A stretch of DNA of 64,000 nucleotides from Flavobacterium hankyongi (GCF_036840915.1 NZ_CP085725.1:1612001-1676000); one strand, 5' to 3'; shown: positions 43,975 through 52,809, numbered from the stretch's first letter. The notes: generated by a model not told the origin, from the letters alone. Numbers and translations are program-made.

Positions 43975-44874
43975 TTAAACTCCTCTATAGTAGGCTTTTT
44001 CTTTTTTGATTTTATTGAAAACCAATGGATATTTTAAAAGGTGCAATATATATACAATTGGTGAAATTAACCAGATTGCAACCAATAAATAAACATTAAA
44101 TCCCTTTAGTAATTTTGGGCGTGAATTTGGTCTTTTAATGATCAAATTAGCCCATTTTTTAAACATTTTGTTTGCCTTTTTGTCCATTTCTATTAAAAAC
44201 GGCCTTATTTCGACAGCATCCTTTTCTAACAAATTTTCTTGAAGATACTCAAAAGAATCATTTTTTAGGTGATTTAAGATAACTTCACCAAATTTTGATG
44301 CTCCATTTATTTCTTCATCTGAAACACCTGCTTTTGGTAAAAAACCAGACTGTTCTTTTTTCCCAGAAAACATCCAATTCACAATCGTTATAACGCTGAC
44401 ATGATTTATGTGTCGGTCAACAAGAGCAATATTTCCTACTAGTTTAGCATTAAGATTTTTCAAAATCCCTTTCATCTTTTCCTGCGCCATAACCCACATA
44501 TTTCTAGCTCCAATAACTGTTACAACAGGAGTTTCGTTAAAAAGTGTTTTAGCATATTCGCTTTGTAAAAATGAATTTACTGGAATAGATGGTGACAAAT
44601 ACCAGACTTGGTAACCTAAAATTATCAAATCATATTTTTTATTCAAAACCTCATCTGATGGAGGAAGAACTTTTGATGGTATGTGTAAAAAAGATTCTGG
44701 AAAAGCATCAAAAAAAGCAGCTTTTTCCCAAGGAAATGGAAAAGGTTTCTCTAGACTAATATCACAAAACGTAAGATTAATATCTGAACTCGATAATAAA
44801 GGGGTAGAAAGATTTCTAACAATTTCTTCCAACTGTCCTGATTGCGTGTAATATAGTACTAGAACATTTTTCAT
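43975..44874 (-). CDS. darA: Flavodoxin-like dialkylresorcinol condensing enzyme (DarA-like)
   Basis: The 299-residue protein has an N-terminal flavodoxin-like fold (residues 1-180). It begins VLVLYYTQSGQLEEI, a phosphate-binding loop pattern T-x-S-G-x-x-x, followed by YDLIILGYQVWYLSP and VVTVIGARNMW. A C-terminal hydrophobic segment (VYLLVAIWLISPIVYILHL) probably attaches it to the membrane. It works with DarB to form the resorcinol ring of the flexirubin polyketide. It follows the acyltransferase gene with no gap. Confidence 0.85.
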   Translation of the reverse strand: MKNVLVLYYTQSGQLEEIVRNLSTPLLSSSDINLTFCDISLEKPFPFPWEKAAFFDAFPESFLHIPSKVLPPSDEVLNKKYDLIILGYQVWYLSPSIPVNSFLQSEYAKTLFNETPVVTVIGARNMWVMAQEKMKGILKNLNAKLVGNIALVDRHINHVSVITIVNWMFSGKKEQSGFLPKAGVSDEEINGASKFGEVILNHLKNDSFEYLQENLLEKDAVEIRPFLIEMDKKANKMFKKWANLIIKRPNSRPKLLKGFNVYLLVAIWLISPIVYILHLLKYPLVFNKIKKEKAYYRGV

Positions 44875-45759
44875 TTACTTTTTATTTAAAGAATTCCAAA
44901 AATCGAAATAATTAAACCATTGCAATGGATATCTCAAAAGCATTTTTTCTACACTAGAAGTGTATGCCTTCAATAACCCTTTTTCATCCCTATGTTTTGC
45001 ATCAGACTCACGCGCATATAAATGATAATGCAAGTTTGCCTCTTTCATAACATACACAAATAAAACGGGTACTTTTAAACGTGATGCAATTAGAAATGGC
45101 CCTGCTGGGAAATTTGTTTCTTGCCCTAACAACTCTTCTGTTAATGTTTTTGTACCTTCAAAATACCTATCTCCTGTAAAACAAATCAATTCGTTGTTTG
45201 CCAAGGCATTGTTGATTTCGAAAATATGAGATAAATCTTCTCTAACAATAATAAATTTTATTGAGGATTTTTTAGTGACACTTTCTAGGTATTCTTTAAT
45301 CACAGAATGTTCCATGTCTGTTGTCACTAAATTGATTTGAAAATCCAAATCGATTTCTCCAAAAAAATGTTCAGCAATTTCAAAGTTCCCAACATGTGCA
45401 CTAATTAAAACACCACCCTTTTTCTCAGCTAAAAGTTTCTTAAGTAATTCTACTCCATCAAACTCATAAGTGAATTTATCTCGAAGTCCAGCAGAAATTG
45501 CCGTTTTATCAATAATTGTTTGTCCAAAAACAAAGTAACTTTTATAAACCGACCAGATAGATTTTAGGTACGAGTAACCTAATCTTTTATTAAAATAATA
45601 AAAGATTGCTCTATTAGAGCGCTTCTCAAATATAAAATAATAAAAAGCTACAAAAATCAAGACAGAATAAGCTGCTTTGATTCCGAGCTTTTTTATACAG
45701 TATACAAAAATTTTATATCCGAGGAGCGAACCTTTCGATTTTCCGTCCCACTCACTCAT
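44875..45759 (-). CDS. LpxL/HtrB-type lauroyl acyltransferase-like protein
   Basis: The 294-residue lysophospholipid-acyltransferase family member has the HX4E motif in ISAHVGNFEIAEHFF, the GDRYFEGTKT motif and LRYPLQWFNYFDFWN at the end. It has an N-terminal membrane anchor. Such enzymes occur in aryl polyene and flexirubin clusters and are candidates for transferring the polyene acyl chain onto the resorcinol or a lipid. It is translationally close to DarA-like and ACP genes. Confidence 0.85.
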   Translation of the reverse strand: MSEWDGKSKGSLLGYKIFVYCIKKLGIKAAYSVLIFVAFYYFIFEKRSNRAIFYYFNKRLGYSYLKSIWSVYKSYFVFGQTIIDKTAISAGLRDKFTYEFDGVELLKKLLAEKKGGVLISAHVGNFEIAEHFFGEIDLDFQINLVTTDMEHSVIKEYLESVTKKSSIKFIIVREDLSHIFEINNALANNELICFTGDRYFEGTKTLTEELLGQETNFPAGPFLIASRLKVPVLFVYVMKEANLHYHLYARESDAKHRDEKGLLKAYTSSVEKMLLRYPLQWFNYFDFWNSLNKK

Positions 45760-45764
45760 TTGAT

Positions 45765-46016
45765 TTAGCCTTTTGCTATGATTTTATTTTCAATTAAATC
45801 ATAAAACTTTTGAAATGTATCAACGCCAACAAAATCAGCTTCACCAAGTTTTACTCCAAAATTTGATTCAATAATTACCACCAAGTCAACATAGTCTAAA
45901 CTATCTAAACCTAATGTATCTTTTAAATTAGCCTCAGGCGAAATTGTATCACCATCCACCTCAAATTCGTCAACCAAAAAACCGTTTACAATTTCGATAA
46001 TCTCTTCTTTGCTCAT
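45765..46016 (-). CDS. Acyl carrier protein
   Basis: The 83-residue ACP has the attachment motif GLDSLDYVDLV (modified Ser ~residue 38) and an acidic composition. It is the second ACP of the locus, placed between the KS and acyltransferase genes (11 and 5 bp gaps), and probably works with the KS at 46028 and FabG at 47266. Confidence 0.93.
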   Translation of the reverse strand: MSKEEIIEIVNGFLVDEFEVDGDTISPEANLKDTLGLDSLDYVDLVVIIESNFGVKLGEADFVGVDTFQKFYDLIENKIIAKG

Positions 46017-46027
46017 TTCTTAAATCA

Positions 46028-47248
46028 CTATACTTTTTTTATTACTAAAGCCGAATTCGTTCCTCCAAATCCGAAAGAATTTGACAAAAATATGTCAATT
46101 TTTTTATTTATTGTAGTTGTTGCAATATTTAATTTTTTTGAATCCTCATCTGGATTCTCCAAATTAATGTTTGGGGCTACAAACGAATTTTGCATCATTA
46201 AAATCGAATAAATCACTTCACTAGCACCTGCCATCCAACATTCATGGCCAGTCATTGACTTAGTTGAACTCACCGGAGGATTACTTTCGCCAAAAATTTC
46301 AAAAATGGCTTTCGCCTCATTTGCATCACCAACTGGTGTTGATGTTGCGTGGGCATTTATGTAATCAATTTGACTGGGTTTTATATTCGCTTGCTCTAAA
46401 GCTCTTCTCATAGCAATAGCAGGACCATCAACATTGGGTGTAGAAATATGTCCTCCGTTTGATGAAAATCCATAACCTACAACTTCTGCAATAATTGGAG
46501 CGCCTCTTTTTATAGCAGATTCATAACTTTCTAATATTAAAGTTGCACCTCCACCAGAAGGCACTAAACCATTACGCGAAGCATCAAACGGACGAGATGC
46601 TTTTGTTGGATTATCTTCATCTGTAGAAAATACACCTAGACCATCAAAGCTTGCCATCGCATATTTGTTTATTTCTTGCGCTCCTCCGCAGATAATCATG
46701 TCTTGGAGACCACTTTTAATTAAGTGATATCCCAAACCAACCGAATGTGATCCACTAGCACAAGCTGCACTAATAGTAAGGTTAACACCTTTCAATCTAA
46801 AAATAGTTGAAAGATTCATGGTTACTGTAGAATTCATCGATTTGAAAATTGCTCCAGAACCTATAAGTGTAGTATCTTTTTTTTCTCTTATAATATCAGT
46901 AGCTTCAATAATAGCTAAAGAAACACTATCATTACCATAAATAATCCCTACTTCATTTTCATCAAAAAATGCATCATCTATATTAGCATTTTTAAGTGCT
47001 TCAATAGTTGCCATATAAGCATACTCGGTCTCCTCCCCTACACTAATTCTTTGTCTTCTGTTAAGAAGATTTTTTAGATCAGGTTTTGGAACAGCACCAG
47101 TTAAAGCAGACCGGAAACCAAATTGTTTTCTTTCTTCATCATAGATTATTCCTGATTTTCCTTCATACAATGAGTTTTTAACCTCTTCTAATGAAGTTCC
47201 TATACAAGAATAAATTCCCATTCCGGTAATTACTACTCTTTTATCCAT
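46028..47248 (-). CDS. Beta-ketoacyl-ACP synthase (FabF/ApeO-like)
   Basis: This 406-residue condensing enzyme has a full active site: Cys in SAACASGSHSVGLGYHL, His in NAHATSTPVGDAN, and the Lys/His pair in SSTKSMTGHECWMAGASE. It has a normal FabF length. It probably performs the iterative malonyl condensation that builds the polyene from the coumaroyl starter. It is 17 bp downstream of the FabG gene. Confidence 0.94.
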   Translation of the reverse strand: MDKRVVITGMGIYSCIGTSLEEVKNSLYEGKSGIIYDEERKQFGFRSALTGAVPKPDLKNLLNRRQRISVGEETEYAYMATIEALKNANIDDAFFDENEVGIIYGNDSVSLAIIEATDIIREKKDTTLIGSGAIFKSMNSTVTMNLSTIFRLKGVNLTISAACASGSHSVGLGYHLIKSGLQDMIICGGAQEINKYAMASFDGLGVFSTDEDNPTKASRPFDASRNGLVPSGGGATLILESYESAIKRGAPIIAEVVGYGFSSNGGHISTPNVDGPAIAMRRALEQANIKPSQIDYINAHATSTPVGDANEAKAIFEIFGESNPPVSSTKSMTGHECWMAGASEVIYSILMMQNSFVAPNINLENPDEDSKKLNIATTTINKKIDIFLSNSFGFGGTNSALVIKKV

Positions 47249-47265
47249 TTTTTAAATAAGTAATT

Positions 47266-47997
47266 TTATGAATAAATTCCTCCGTTTATATTAATAACTT
47301 CTCCTGTAATATATCCTGCTTTTCTTGAGGCTAAGAAAGCAACTAAATCAGCTACTTCTTCTGCTTCTCCAAAACGATTGGCTGGTATTAATTTCACCAA
47401 TTCTTTTTCATCTAATTCTCCTGTCATATCAGTTCTGATAAATCCAGGTGCCACAGCATTTACAGTAATATTTCTTTTTGCAACCTCTTGTGCTAATGCC
47501 TTAGTTGCAGCTACTACAGCTCCTTTTGCAGCAGAATAGTTTGTTTGTCCAGCTGTTCCTTTTACCCCAGAAACTGATACCATATTAACTATTCGCCCAT
47601 ATTTATTTCTTAATAATTTTTGAATAAAGAAATTAGTCACGTTAAAAAATCCATTTAAACTAGTATTAATAACACTGTTCCAATCTTCCTGAGACATCCA
47701 CATAAACAACCCATCACGCGTAATTCCGGCATTATTTACAATTACCTCTACTACAGCATCAGGATTTGCTTCTTGCCAAGTTGTTAATGCATTTTTAACC
47801 TCATCCGCATCAGCTACATTAAATTTGATAATTTCACCAGTTGCACCCAACTCTTTAACTTTTGCTAAAGTAGCTTCGGCTGCTTCTTGGTTTCCTTGAT
47901 AATTAATAAGGATGTGATAATTACCCTCCTGAGCTATTTTTTGACAAATGGCACTCCCGATTCCTCTTGAGCCACCTGTAATTAAGGCACATTTCAT
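47266..47997 (-). CDS. 3-oxoacyl-ACP reductase (FabG-like)
   Basis: The 243-residue SDR has GGSRGIGSAICQ, NNAGITRDGLF, the Ser in MVSVSGVKG, YSAAKGAV (Tyr-x-x-x-Lys) and the FabG-type end RKAGYITGEVININGGIYS. It reduces the 3-oxo group after each condensation, preceding dehydration by the hotdog proteins. It is 11 bp downstream of the WG-repeat gene. Confidence 0.94.
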   Translation of the reverse strand: MKCALITGGSRGIGSAICQKIAQEGNYHILINYQGNQEAAEATLAKVKELGATGEIIKFNVADADEVKNALTTWQEANPDAVVEVIVNNAGITRDGLFMWMSQEDWNSVINTSLNGFFNVTNFFIQKLLRNKYGRIVNMVSVSGVKGTAGQTNYSAAKGAVVAATKALAQEVAKRNITVNAVAPGFIRTDMTGELDEKELVKLIPANRFGEAEEVADLVAFLASRKAGYITGEVININGGIYS

Positions 47998-48008
47998 CTG
48001 TTATTTTT

Positions 48009-49130
48009 TTATTTTTGAAATAATTCTGCTTGTTCAAATTTTTTATTTCCTAACACGCTGCCATCAGTTTTTAGGAAACAATATTTTTTTTCTGATTTTA
48101 TAGCGACTCTTGCTAATCCGTTAATAAAACCTTTATCATTATTTTTTTTGAATAATCCTGCTAATCCTCCAGCTGAGATTTGATAATTTGCTGGGATAAT
48201 CATTTTACCTGTTGTATCTATAAAACCCCATTCTTTTTCTTTAACAGGTGCAAATCCATCTTTACTAAAAACTTCAGCATCATCATAGATTGGTTTAACA
48301 ACATAATTACCTTTCATATCAACGTATCCCCATTTTTTCCCTTCGCATACTGGTGCAAGGTTTTTAACAAATGCTCTAGCTTTATCGAATTTTGGTTGAA
48401 TAACCCAATTTCCTTTTAAATCTATAAAGCCAACTTTTTCACCTTTTTTAGCATAAGTAAAATCACTAGTCTCAAAATCCCAAATTTTGGTTACACCTTC
48501 TATTGCGGTGAATTTATTAGCAACAATCAAGCCAAATATCTCTCCTTTTTTACCCCAAGTAATGCTTTTATAAATATCTCCTAAATCGTCGTACTCGATA
48601 CTCACAACAACCTTCCCTGTTTTATCTATAACTCCCCATTTGTTATCTTTTTTCACCTGAGCAAATCCATCAGAAAAAGATTTAATAATTTGATACGATG
48701 GCTGAACAATAATATCTCCCTTTGTATTTATCAAACCTATTTTTTCATCTTGTTTGATTACAGCTACTCCTTCATCAAAATCATATACTTTATCAGATGG
48801 AGGCATCTTTAAAGTTTCACCTTTTTTATTAATATAGAACCATTGTTTATCTTTAGCCACAACACAAATTCCGCTATTAAAATATTTAACATCATCAAAG
48901 GTTGGTTTAATGACCCAGTTTCCTTTTATGTCAATAAAACCCCATTTATAATCTTCTTCTGCAGCAGCTAAACCATCTGAAAAATTTTTAGCCACTTTAA
49001 ATTTAGGTTCTATAGCATACTCTCCAATCTTACTTATATAACCAAACTTACCGTCACTTTTTACAAGAGCTAGCTCTTGTCCTAGAACCGACTGAGCAAA
49101 AACAATAAATAAAATAAGAAACTTTTTCAT
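48009..49130 (-). CDS. Secreted WG-repeat protein
   Basis: The 373-residue protein has a Sec signal (MKKFLILFIVFAQSVLGQ) and about eight WG (KWGxIxxxGxxVIxPxY/F) repeats, for example KWGFIDIKGNWVIKPTFDD, KWGVIDKTGKVVVSIEYDD and KWGYVDMKGNYVVKPIYDD. The family is of unknown function, probably with a beta-propeller-like or beta-solenoid surface. It is inserted between FabG and tyrosine ammonia-lyase in the pigment operon. It may serve the envelope, or be a passenger. Confidence 0.85.
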   Translation of the reverse strand: MKKFLILFIVFAQSVLGQELALVKSDGKFGYISKIGEYAIEPKFKVAKNFSDGLAAAEEDYKWGFIDIKGNWVIKPTFDDVKYFNSGICVVAKDKQWFYINKKGETLKMPPSDKVYDFDEGVAVIKQDEKIGLINTKGDIIVQPSYQIIKSFSDGFAQVKKDNKWGVIDKTGKVVVSIEYDDLGDIYKSITWGKKGEIFGLIVANKFTAIEGVTKIWDFETSDFTYAKKGEKVGFIDLKGNWVIQPKFDKARAFVKNLAPVCEGKKWGYVDMKGNYVVKPIYDDAEVFSKDGFAPVKEKEWGFIDTTGKMIIPANYQISAGGLAGLFKKNNDKGFINGLARVAIKSEKKYCFLKTDGSVLGNKKFEQAELFQK

Positions 49131-49153
49131 AATTTGTTTAAAATTCTAACTTA

Positions 49154-50671
49154 TTAAACCATCAAATAATCTTTTACTTTTTGAACAAAAGGATACATTA
49201 TCATATCATCTTTAAATTCAGGTACAATTTTTCTCACCTCATCATACATTGCTTTAGTAGTTGAAGACACCTGTCCTTTAAAACCTAAAGCATCTATGGC
49301 TTGAACAACCGTAATTAACTCGATAGCCAAAACTTCAAATGCATTTTCAACTACTTTTCCTGCCATCACAGCCGCATTTGTCCCCATGCTCACTATATCC
49401 TGATTGTCATTATTATTAGGAATACTATGAACATACATTGGATTTGACAAAGTCTGACTCTCTGCAGTAGTAGAAACTGCCGTAAACTGAACTCCTTGCA
49501 TACCAAAGTTAAACCCTAAAGTCCCTAAATTTACAAAAGGAGGTAAAATTTCATTAATTTTAGAATTCAACAAGTAATTCAATTGTCTTTCCGCAAGCAT
49601 TGTAAGTTTAGTAACAACAATTTTCAATTTATCCATCTCTAATGAAATGTAGTCTCCATGAAAATTACCACCATGATAAACATGCTTATTCTTTACATCT
49701 ATAATTGGGTTATCATTAGCAGAGTTTATTTCATTCTCCAAAACTTTTGCAACTCCATTTATAGTATCTAAAACTGGCCCTAAAATTTGAGGTACACATC
49801 TTAAAGAATAGTATTCTTGAACCTTTTCTTTAAATACATCTTCTGTATTTTCTCCAGAGTACAAATGATCTTCTCTTTTTCTCACTAAAGAACTATCAGT
49901 TAAATGACTTCTCATTTTTCTAGCGATCTCTTGTTGTCCAAAATGATGTTTAACACCATTTAACTCCTCAGATAAATGATCATCATAAGCTTGTACCAAT
50001 TCATTGATAGCACAAGAAATTTTTATTGACCAATCTAATACTTTTTGAGCATTATAAACATTTACAATTCCTATACCAGTCATTACCGATGTTCCGTTCA
50101 TCAAGGCAAGACCTTCTCGAATCTCTACATTAATAGGTTGTAATCCTTCTATTTCGAAAACTTCTTTAGTAGATCTTCTTTCTCCTTTATAAAAAACTTC
50201 ACCTTCACCTATTAAAGTAAGTGCTAAATGAGCTAATTGCACTAAGTCACCACTTGCCCCTACTCCACCATGCTCAAAAATCAAAGGAGTTATATCTCTA
50301 TTGATAAATTCTTTCATCAATACAATAAGAGAGGGATGAACACCAGAATTCCCTAAAGACAATGTATTTAGTCTTGCTAAAATTGCTGACTTAACATATA
50401 TTGGACTTAAAGGCTTTCCTGTTCCTGACGAATGACTTCTTATTAAATTATATTGCAATTGTAAACGATCCTCATCTTTGATACGATATTGTGCCATTGG
50501 TCCAAAGCCTGTATTTACACCGTAAATGACTTTATTCCCAGAAAATTCTTTAAGAAATTCGAAACTATCCGAAACTCTTTCGAGAACGTTATCACTTATT
50601 TGTACAGGGTTATTTTTAAACACAATGTCTTCAAACTCCTTTAGACTTAGATACTCGTTAATTGTACTCAT
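49154..50671 (-). CDS. Tyrosine ammonia-lyase
   Basis: This 505-residue member of the aromatic amino-acid lyase (HAL/PAL/TAL) family forms the MIO cofactor from A139-S140-G141 (GGVGASGDLVQL). It has the catalytic Tyr (Y50 in VIYGVNTGFGP) and the substrate-pocket His (SH80SSGTG). It converts tyrosine to 4-coumarate, the starter of the flexirubin polyene. I recognise strong similarity to the characterised F. johnsoniae TAL from memory. The start is chosen at the second of two adjacent ATG codons. It is the first gene of the 31-kb minus-strand operon. Confidence 0.93.
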   Translation of the reverse strand: MSTINEYLSLKEFEDIVFKNNPVQISDNVLERVSDSFEFLKEFSGNKVIYGVNTGFGPMAQYRIKDEDRLQLQYNLIRSHSSGTGKPLSPIYVKSAILARLNTLSLGNSGVHPSLIVLMKEFINRDITPLIFEHGGVGASGDLVQLAHLALTLIGEGEVFYKGERRSTKEVFEIEGLQPINVEIREGLALMNGTSVMTGIGIVNVYNAQKVLDWSIKISCAINELVQAYDDHLSEELNGVKHHFGQQEIARKMRSHLTDSSLVRKREDHLYSGENTEDVFKEKVQEYYSLRCVPQILGPVLDTINGVAKVLENEINSANDNPIIDVKNKHVYHGGNFHGDYISLEMDKLKIVVTKLTMLAERQLNYLLNSKINEILPPFVNLGTLGFNFGMQGVQFTAVSTTAESQTLSNPMYVHSIPNNNDNQDIVSMGTNAAVMAGKVVENAFEVLAIELITVVQAIDALGFKGQVSSTTKAMYDEVRKIVPEFKDDMIMYPFVQKVKDYLMV

Positions 50672-50692
50672 CAATTGCTCTTTTTATTTAAG

Positions 50693-50714
50693 CGAAAATA
50701 TAATTAATATTCGC
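50693..50714. promoter_or_regulatory. Inverted repeat in the leader of the pigment operon
   Basis: GCGAA and TTCGC arms are separated by an AT-rich interior between the TAL start and its promoter, near the predicted transcription start. It could be an operator or a leader hairpin. Confidence 0.4.
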
Positions 50715-50723
50715 TTTCATTTT

Positions 50724-50755
50724 CAAAATATATGTAGTTAATTTGAACTCGCAAA
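50724..50755 (-). promoter_or_regulatory. Probable promoter of the flexirubin operon
   Basis: On the minus strand TTTG (50752-50755), a 19-nt spacer and TATATTTTG (50724-50732), one base longer than TAnnTTTG. It is located ~55 nt upstream of the tyrosine ammonia-lyase start. Confidence 0.5.
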
Positions 50756-50788
50756 AGTAATATTTTCTTAAGAAAAAAAAAGAAAAAA

Positions 50789-52048
50789 ATGACAAAGGAA
50801 ATTGTAGATGTTCTAGTAATTGGAGCAGGGCCATCTGGCTGTGTTTCTGCATCATATTTACACAACAATAATATAAAGGTAAAAGTTGTCGAAAAAACTA
50901 AATTTCCACGTTTAGTTGTTGGTGAAAGCTTAATCCCAAGAGTAATGGATCATTTTTATGAAGCAGGTTTGTTTCCTGCTCTTGATGCCATGAATTTTGA
51001 AAAAAAATTAGGTGCTCGTTTTATTCGTGGTGAAGAAATTTGTGTTTTTGATTTTAGTGATAAATTTTCTGAAGGTTGGGACTGGACTTGGCAAGTACCA
51101 AGAGCAGATTTTGACAACACTTTAGCACAAGAAGTAATTAGAAAAGGAATTGATTTAGAATTTGAAAGCGAAGTACTTGCAGTAGAATTCAACGGAAGCG
51201 ATTCTATTACAACTGTAAAAGACAAGGATGGCAATTTGAAAGAAATCCATGCTAAGTTCATTATTGACTCTAGTGGATATGGGCGTGTTTTACCTAGATT
51301 ATTAGATTTAGACACTCCATCAAAATTAGATCCTCACTCTTCAATTTTTACTCACGTAAAAGACATTAATCGTCCAGAAGGTGAAGAAGGAACTTTAATC
51401 TCATTTGACATTTTAGAAACTGAAGTTTGGTTATGGGTTATTCCTTTCTCTAATGGCAATACAAGTTTAGGTGTTGTAGGACCAACTGATTTTATCAATT
51501 CACTTTCTACCAATAAAGATAACGCTGAAGCTCTAAAGAACGCTATTCAATTATCTGACTATTACATAAAACGTTTTGGAGGTGTAGATTTCTTATTTGA
51601 ACCAGTAAAGCTTGAAAATTATTCTCGTTCAGTCAAGAAGATGTATGGTGATGGTTTCTCACTAACAGGAAACAGTTCAGAGTTCTTGGATCCAGTATTC
51701 TCATCTGGTGTTGCTTTTGCAACAGAGTCAGGAATGCTTTCAGCAAAATTAGTTCATCGTCAGTTACAAGGGGAAAAAATTGATTGGGAAGTAGAGTTTA
51801 CTCAGTATATGAAAAGCGGTATTGGTGTTTTCACAACGTATGTTAAAGAATGGTACACTGGAAACTTACAAACCTTATTTTTCCACCAACCAGAAAATCC
51901 AGAGGTAAAAAGAAAGATTTGTGCAGTATTAGCAGGTTATGTTTGGGATCAAGAAAATCCTTTTGTCAAAAAACATGATAATGTTATTAAAAATATGGCT
52001 CACTTAATAAACCTAGAAAAAGAGCAAACAATAAAAAACCCATCATAA
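50789..52048 (+). CDS. Halogenase/monooxygenase-like FAD oxidoreductase, divergent from the pigment operon
   Basis: The 419-residue flavoprotein is related to flavin-dependent halogenases and geranylgeranyl reductase-type enzymes. Its FAD motif is GAGPSGCVSASYLHNN, with the KFPRLVVGESLIP segment following. It has W-x-W-x-I-P (VWLWVIPF), the hallmark associated with tryptophan-type halogenases, and a second aromatic-rich GWDWTWQVPRADFD. It is divergently transcribed next to the operon. Some flexirubins are chlorinated or hydroxylated on the aryl ring, so either activity is plausible. A terminator follows it directly. Confidence 0.82.
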   Translation: MTKEIVDVLVIGAGPSGCVSASYLHNNNIKVKVVEKTKFPRLVVGESLIPRVMDHFYEAGLFPALDAMNFEKKLGARFIRGEEICVFDFSDKFSEGWDWTWQVPRADFDNTLAQEVIRKGIDLEFESEVLAVEFNGSDSITTVKDKDGNLKEIHAKFIIDSSGYGRVLPRLLDLDTPSKLDPHSSIFTHVKDINRPEGEEGTLISFDILETEVWLWVIPFSNGNTSLGVVGPTDFINSLSTNKDNAEALKNAIQLSDYYIKRFGGVDFLFEPVKLENYSRSVKKMYGDGFSLTGNSSEFLDPVFSSGVAFATESGMLSAKLVHRQLQGEKIDWEVEFTQYMKSGIGVFTTYVKEWYTGNLQTLFFHQPENPEVKRKICAVLAGYVWDQENPFVKKHDNVIKNMAHLINLEKEQTIKNPS

Positions 52049-52061
52049 TGATGGGTTTTTT
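52033..52061. terminator. Bidirectional terminator
   Basis: The stem AAAAAACCCATCA / TGATGGGTTTTTT with a TAA loop contains the stop codon of the oxidoreductase (52046-52048) and lies between convergent genes (52048 + and 52080 -). Confidence 0.92.
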
Positions 52062-52079
52062 ATTATAATTTAGCAAAAA

Positions 52080-52691
52080 TTACTTAACATCTTTAGCTAC
52101 AAATTTAGCCACAAACGTTTTTGCAGTTTTAGCAAAACCTTCACCTATTCTTGATTCATTACTAAAATTACTTCCCCATTGATCACCAGGAGCATTTTCA
52201 CTAAATACTTCTCCAAGAACATTTCCTTTATTTGCAGTTTCTACTAATTTAATACGAGTTGTTACTTTTGCAGGTTGTTTCATCATCGCAACATCCCATC
52301 CTGGGTAAACCCAAACAGCTTCAACAATTACAGTATATTTTGCAGAGTTTAAACCTTCTTGAAATGAAATTCCAGTTTTTTCTTTTGTTGATACAGTATT
52401 AGCAATTTCTAAAAATTTAGGATTCCAAATTCCATCTTTAGCACCTTCCCATTTCTTTTTCCAAACTTCTCCGTTTCCTTTATTTTTTTCATTAAGCTCT
52501 TTTGCTCTATTCTCAACATATTGAGCCTCAGTTAAATTTTCTTTCATAAGTTGCATTTTGCTATAATCAAATACAACATTAACTTCTGTTTGACCTTTCA
52601 AAGCTTTGAAATCTCCTTTTTCAACTTTAACTTTTTGAGCAAAAGAAAAAGATGTTACCATTAGTAACGCTAAAACTGCAATTTTCTTCAT
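52080..52691 (-). CDS. Exported hypothetical protein
   Basis: The 203-residue protein has a Sec signal (MKKIAVLALLMVTSFSFAQ). The mature part starts KVKVEKGDFKALKGQTEVNVVFDYSKM and contains AVWVYPGWDVAMMKQPAKVTTRIKLVE. I recognise no named domain with certainty. It is a single gene convergent with the halogenase-like gene and transcribed away from udk. It may be a flavobacterial envelope protein, but no function is inferred. Confidence 0.75.
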   Translation of the reverse strand: MKKIAVLALLMVTSFSFAQKVKVEKGDFKALKGQTEVNVVFDYSKMQLMKENLTEAQYVENRAKELNEKNKGNGEVWKKKWEGAKDGIWNPKFLEIANTVSTKEKTGISFQEGLNSAKYTVIVEAVWVYPGWDVAMMKQPAKVTTRIKLVETANKGNVLGEVFSENAPGDQWGSNFSNESRIGEGFAKTAKTFVAKFVAKDVK

Positions 52692-52780
52692 TTTGTTTTA
52701 TATTTAGTTTAAGTTATAAAAGTATTATTTTTTTTTCATGAATAATCAGCCTCACTACAAAAAAATAAATCCATAATGTC

Positions 52781-52788
52781 TATTTTTG
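52781..52788 (+). promoter_or_regulatory. -7 box of the udk promoter
   Basis: TATTTTTG is an exact TAnnTTTG box, 21 bp before the udk ATG at 52810. It overlaps an in-frame ATG at 52786, ruling out that codon as the translational start. No strong TTTG -33 box was found at the usual spacing. Confidence 0.6.
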
Positions 52789-52809
52789 CAGTTCACAAAC
52801 AAGACAATT

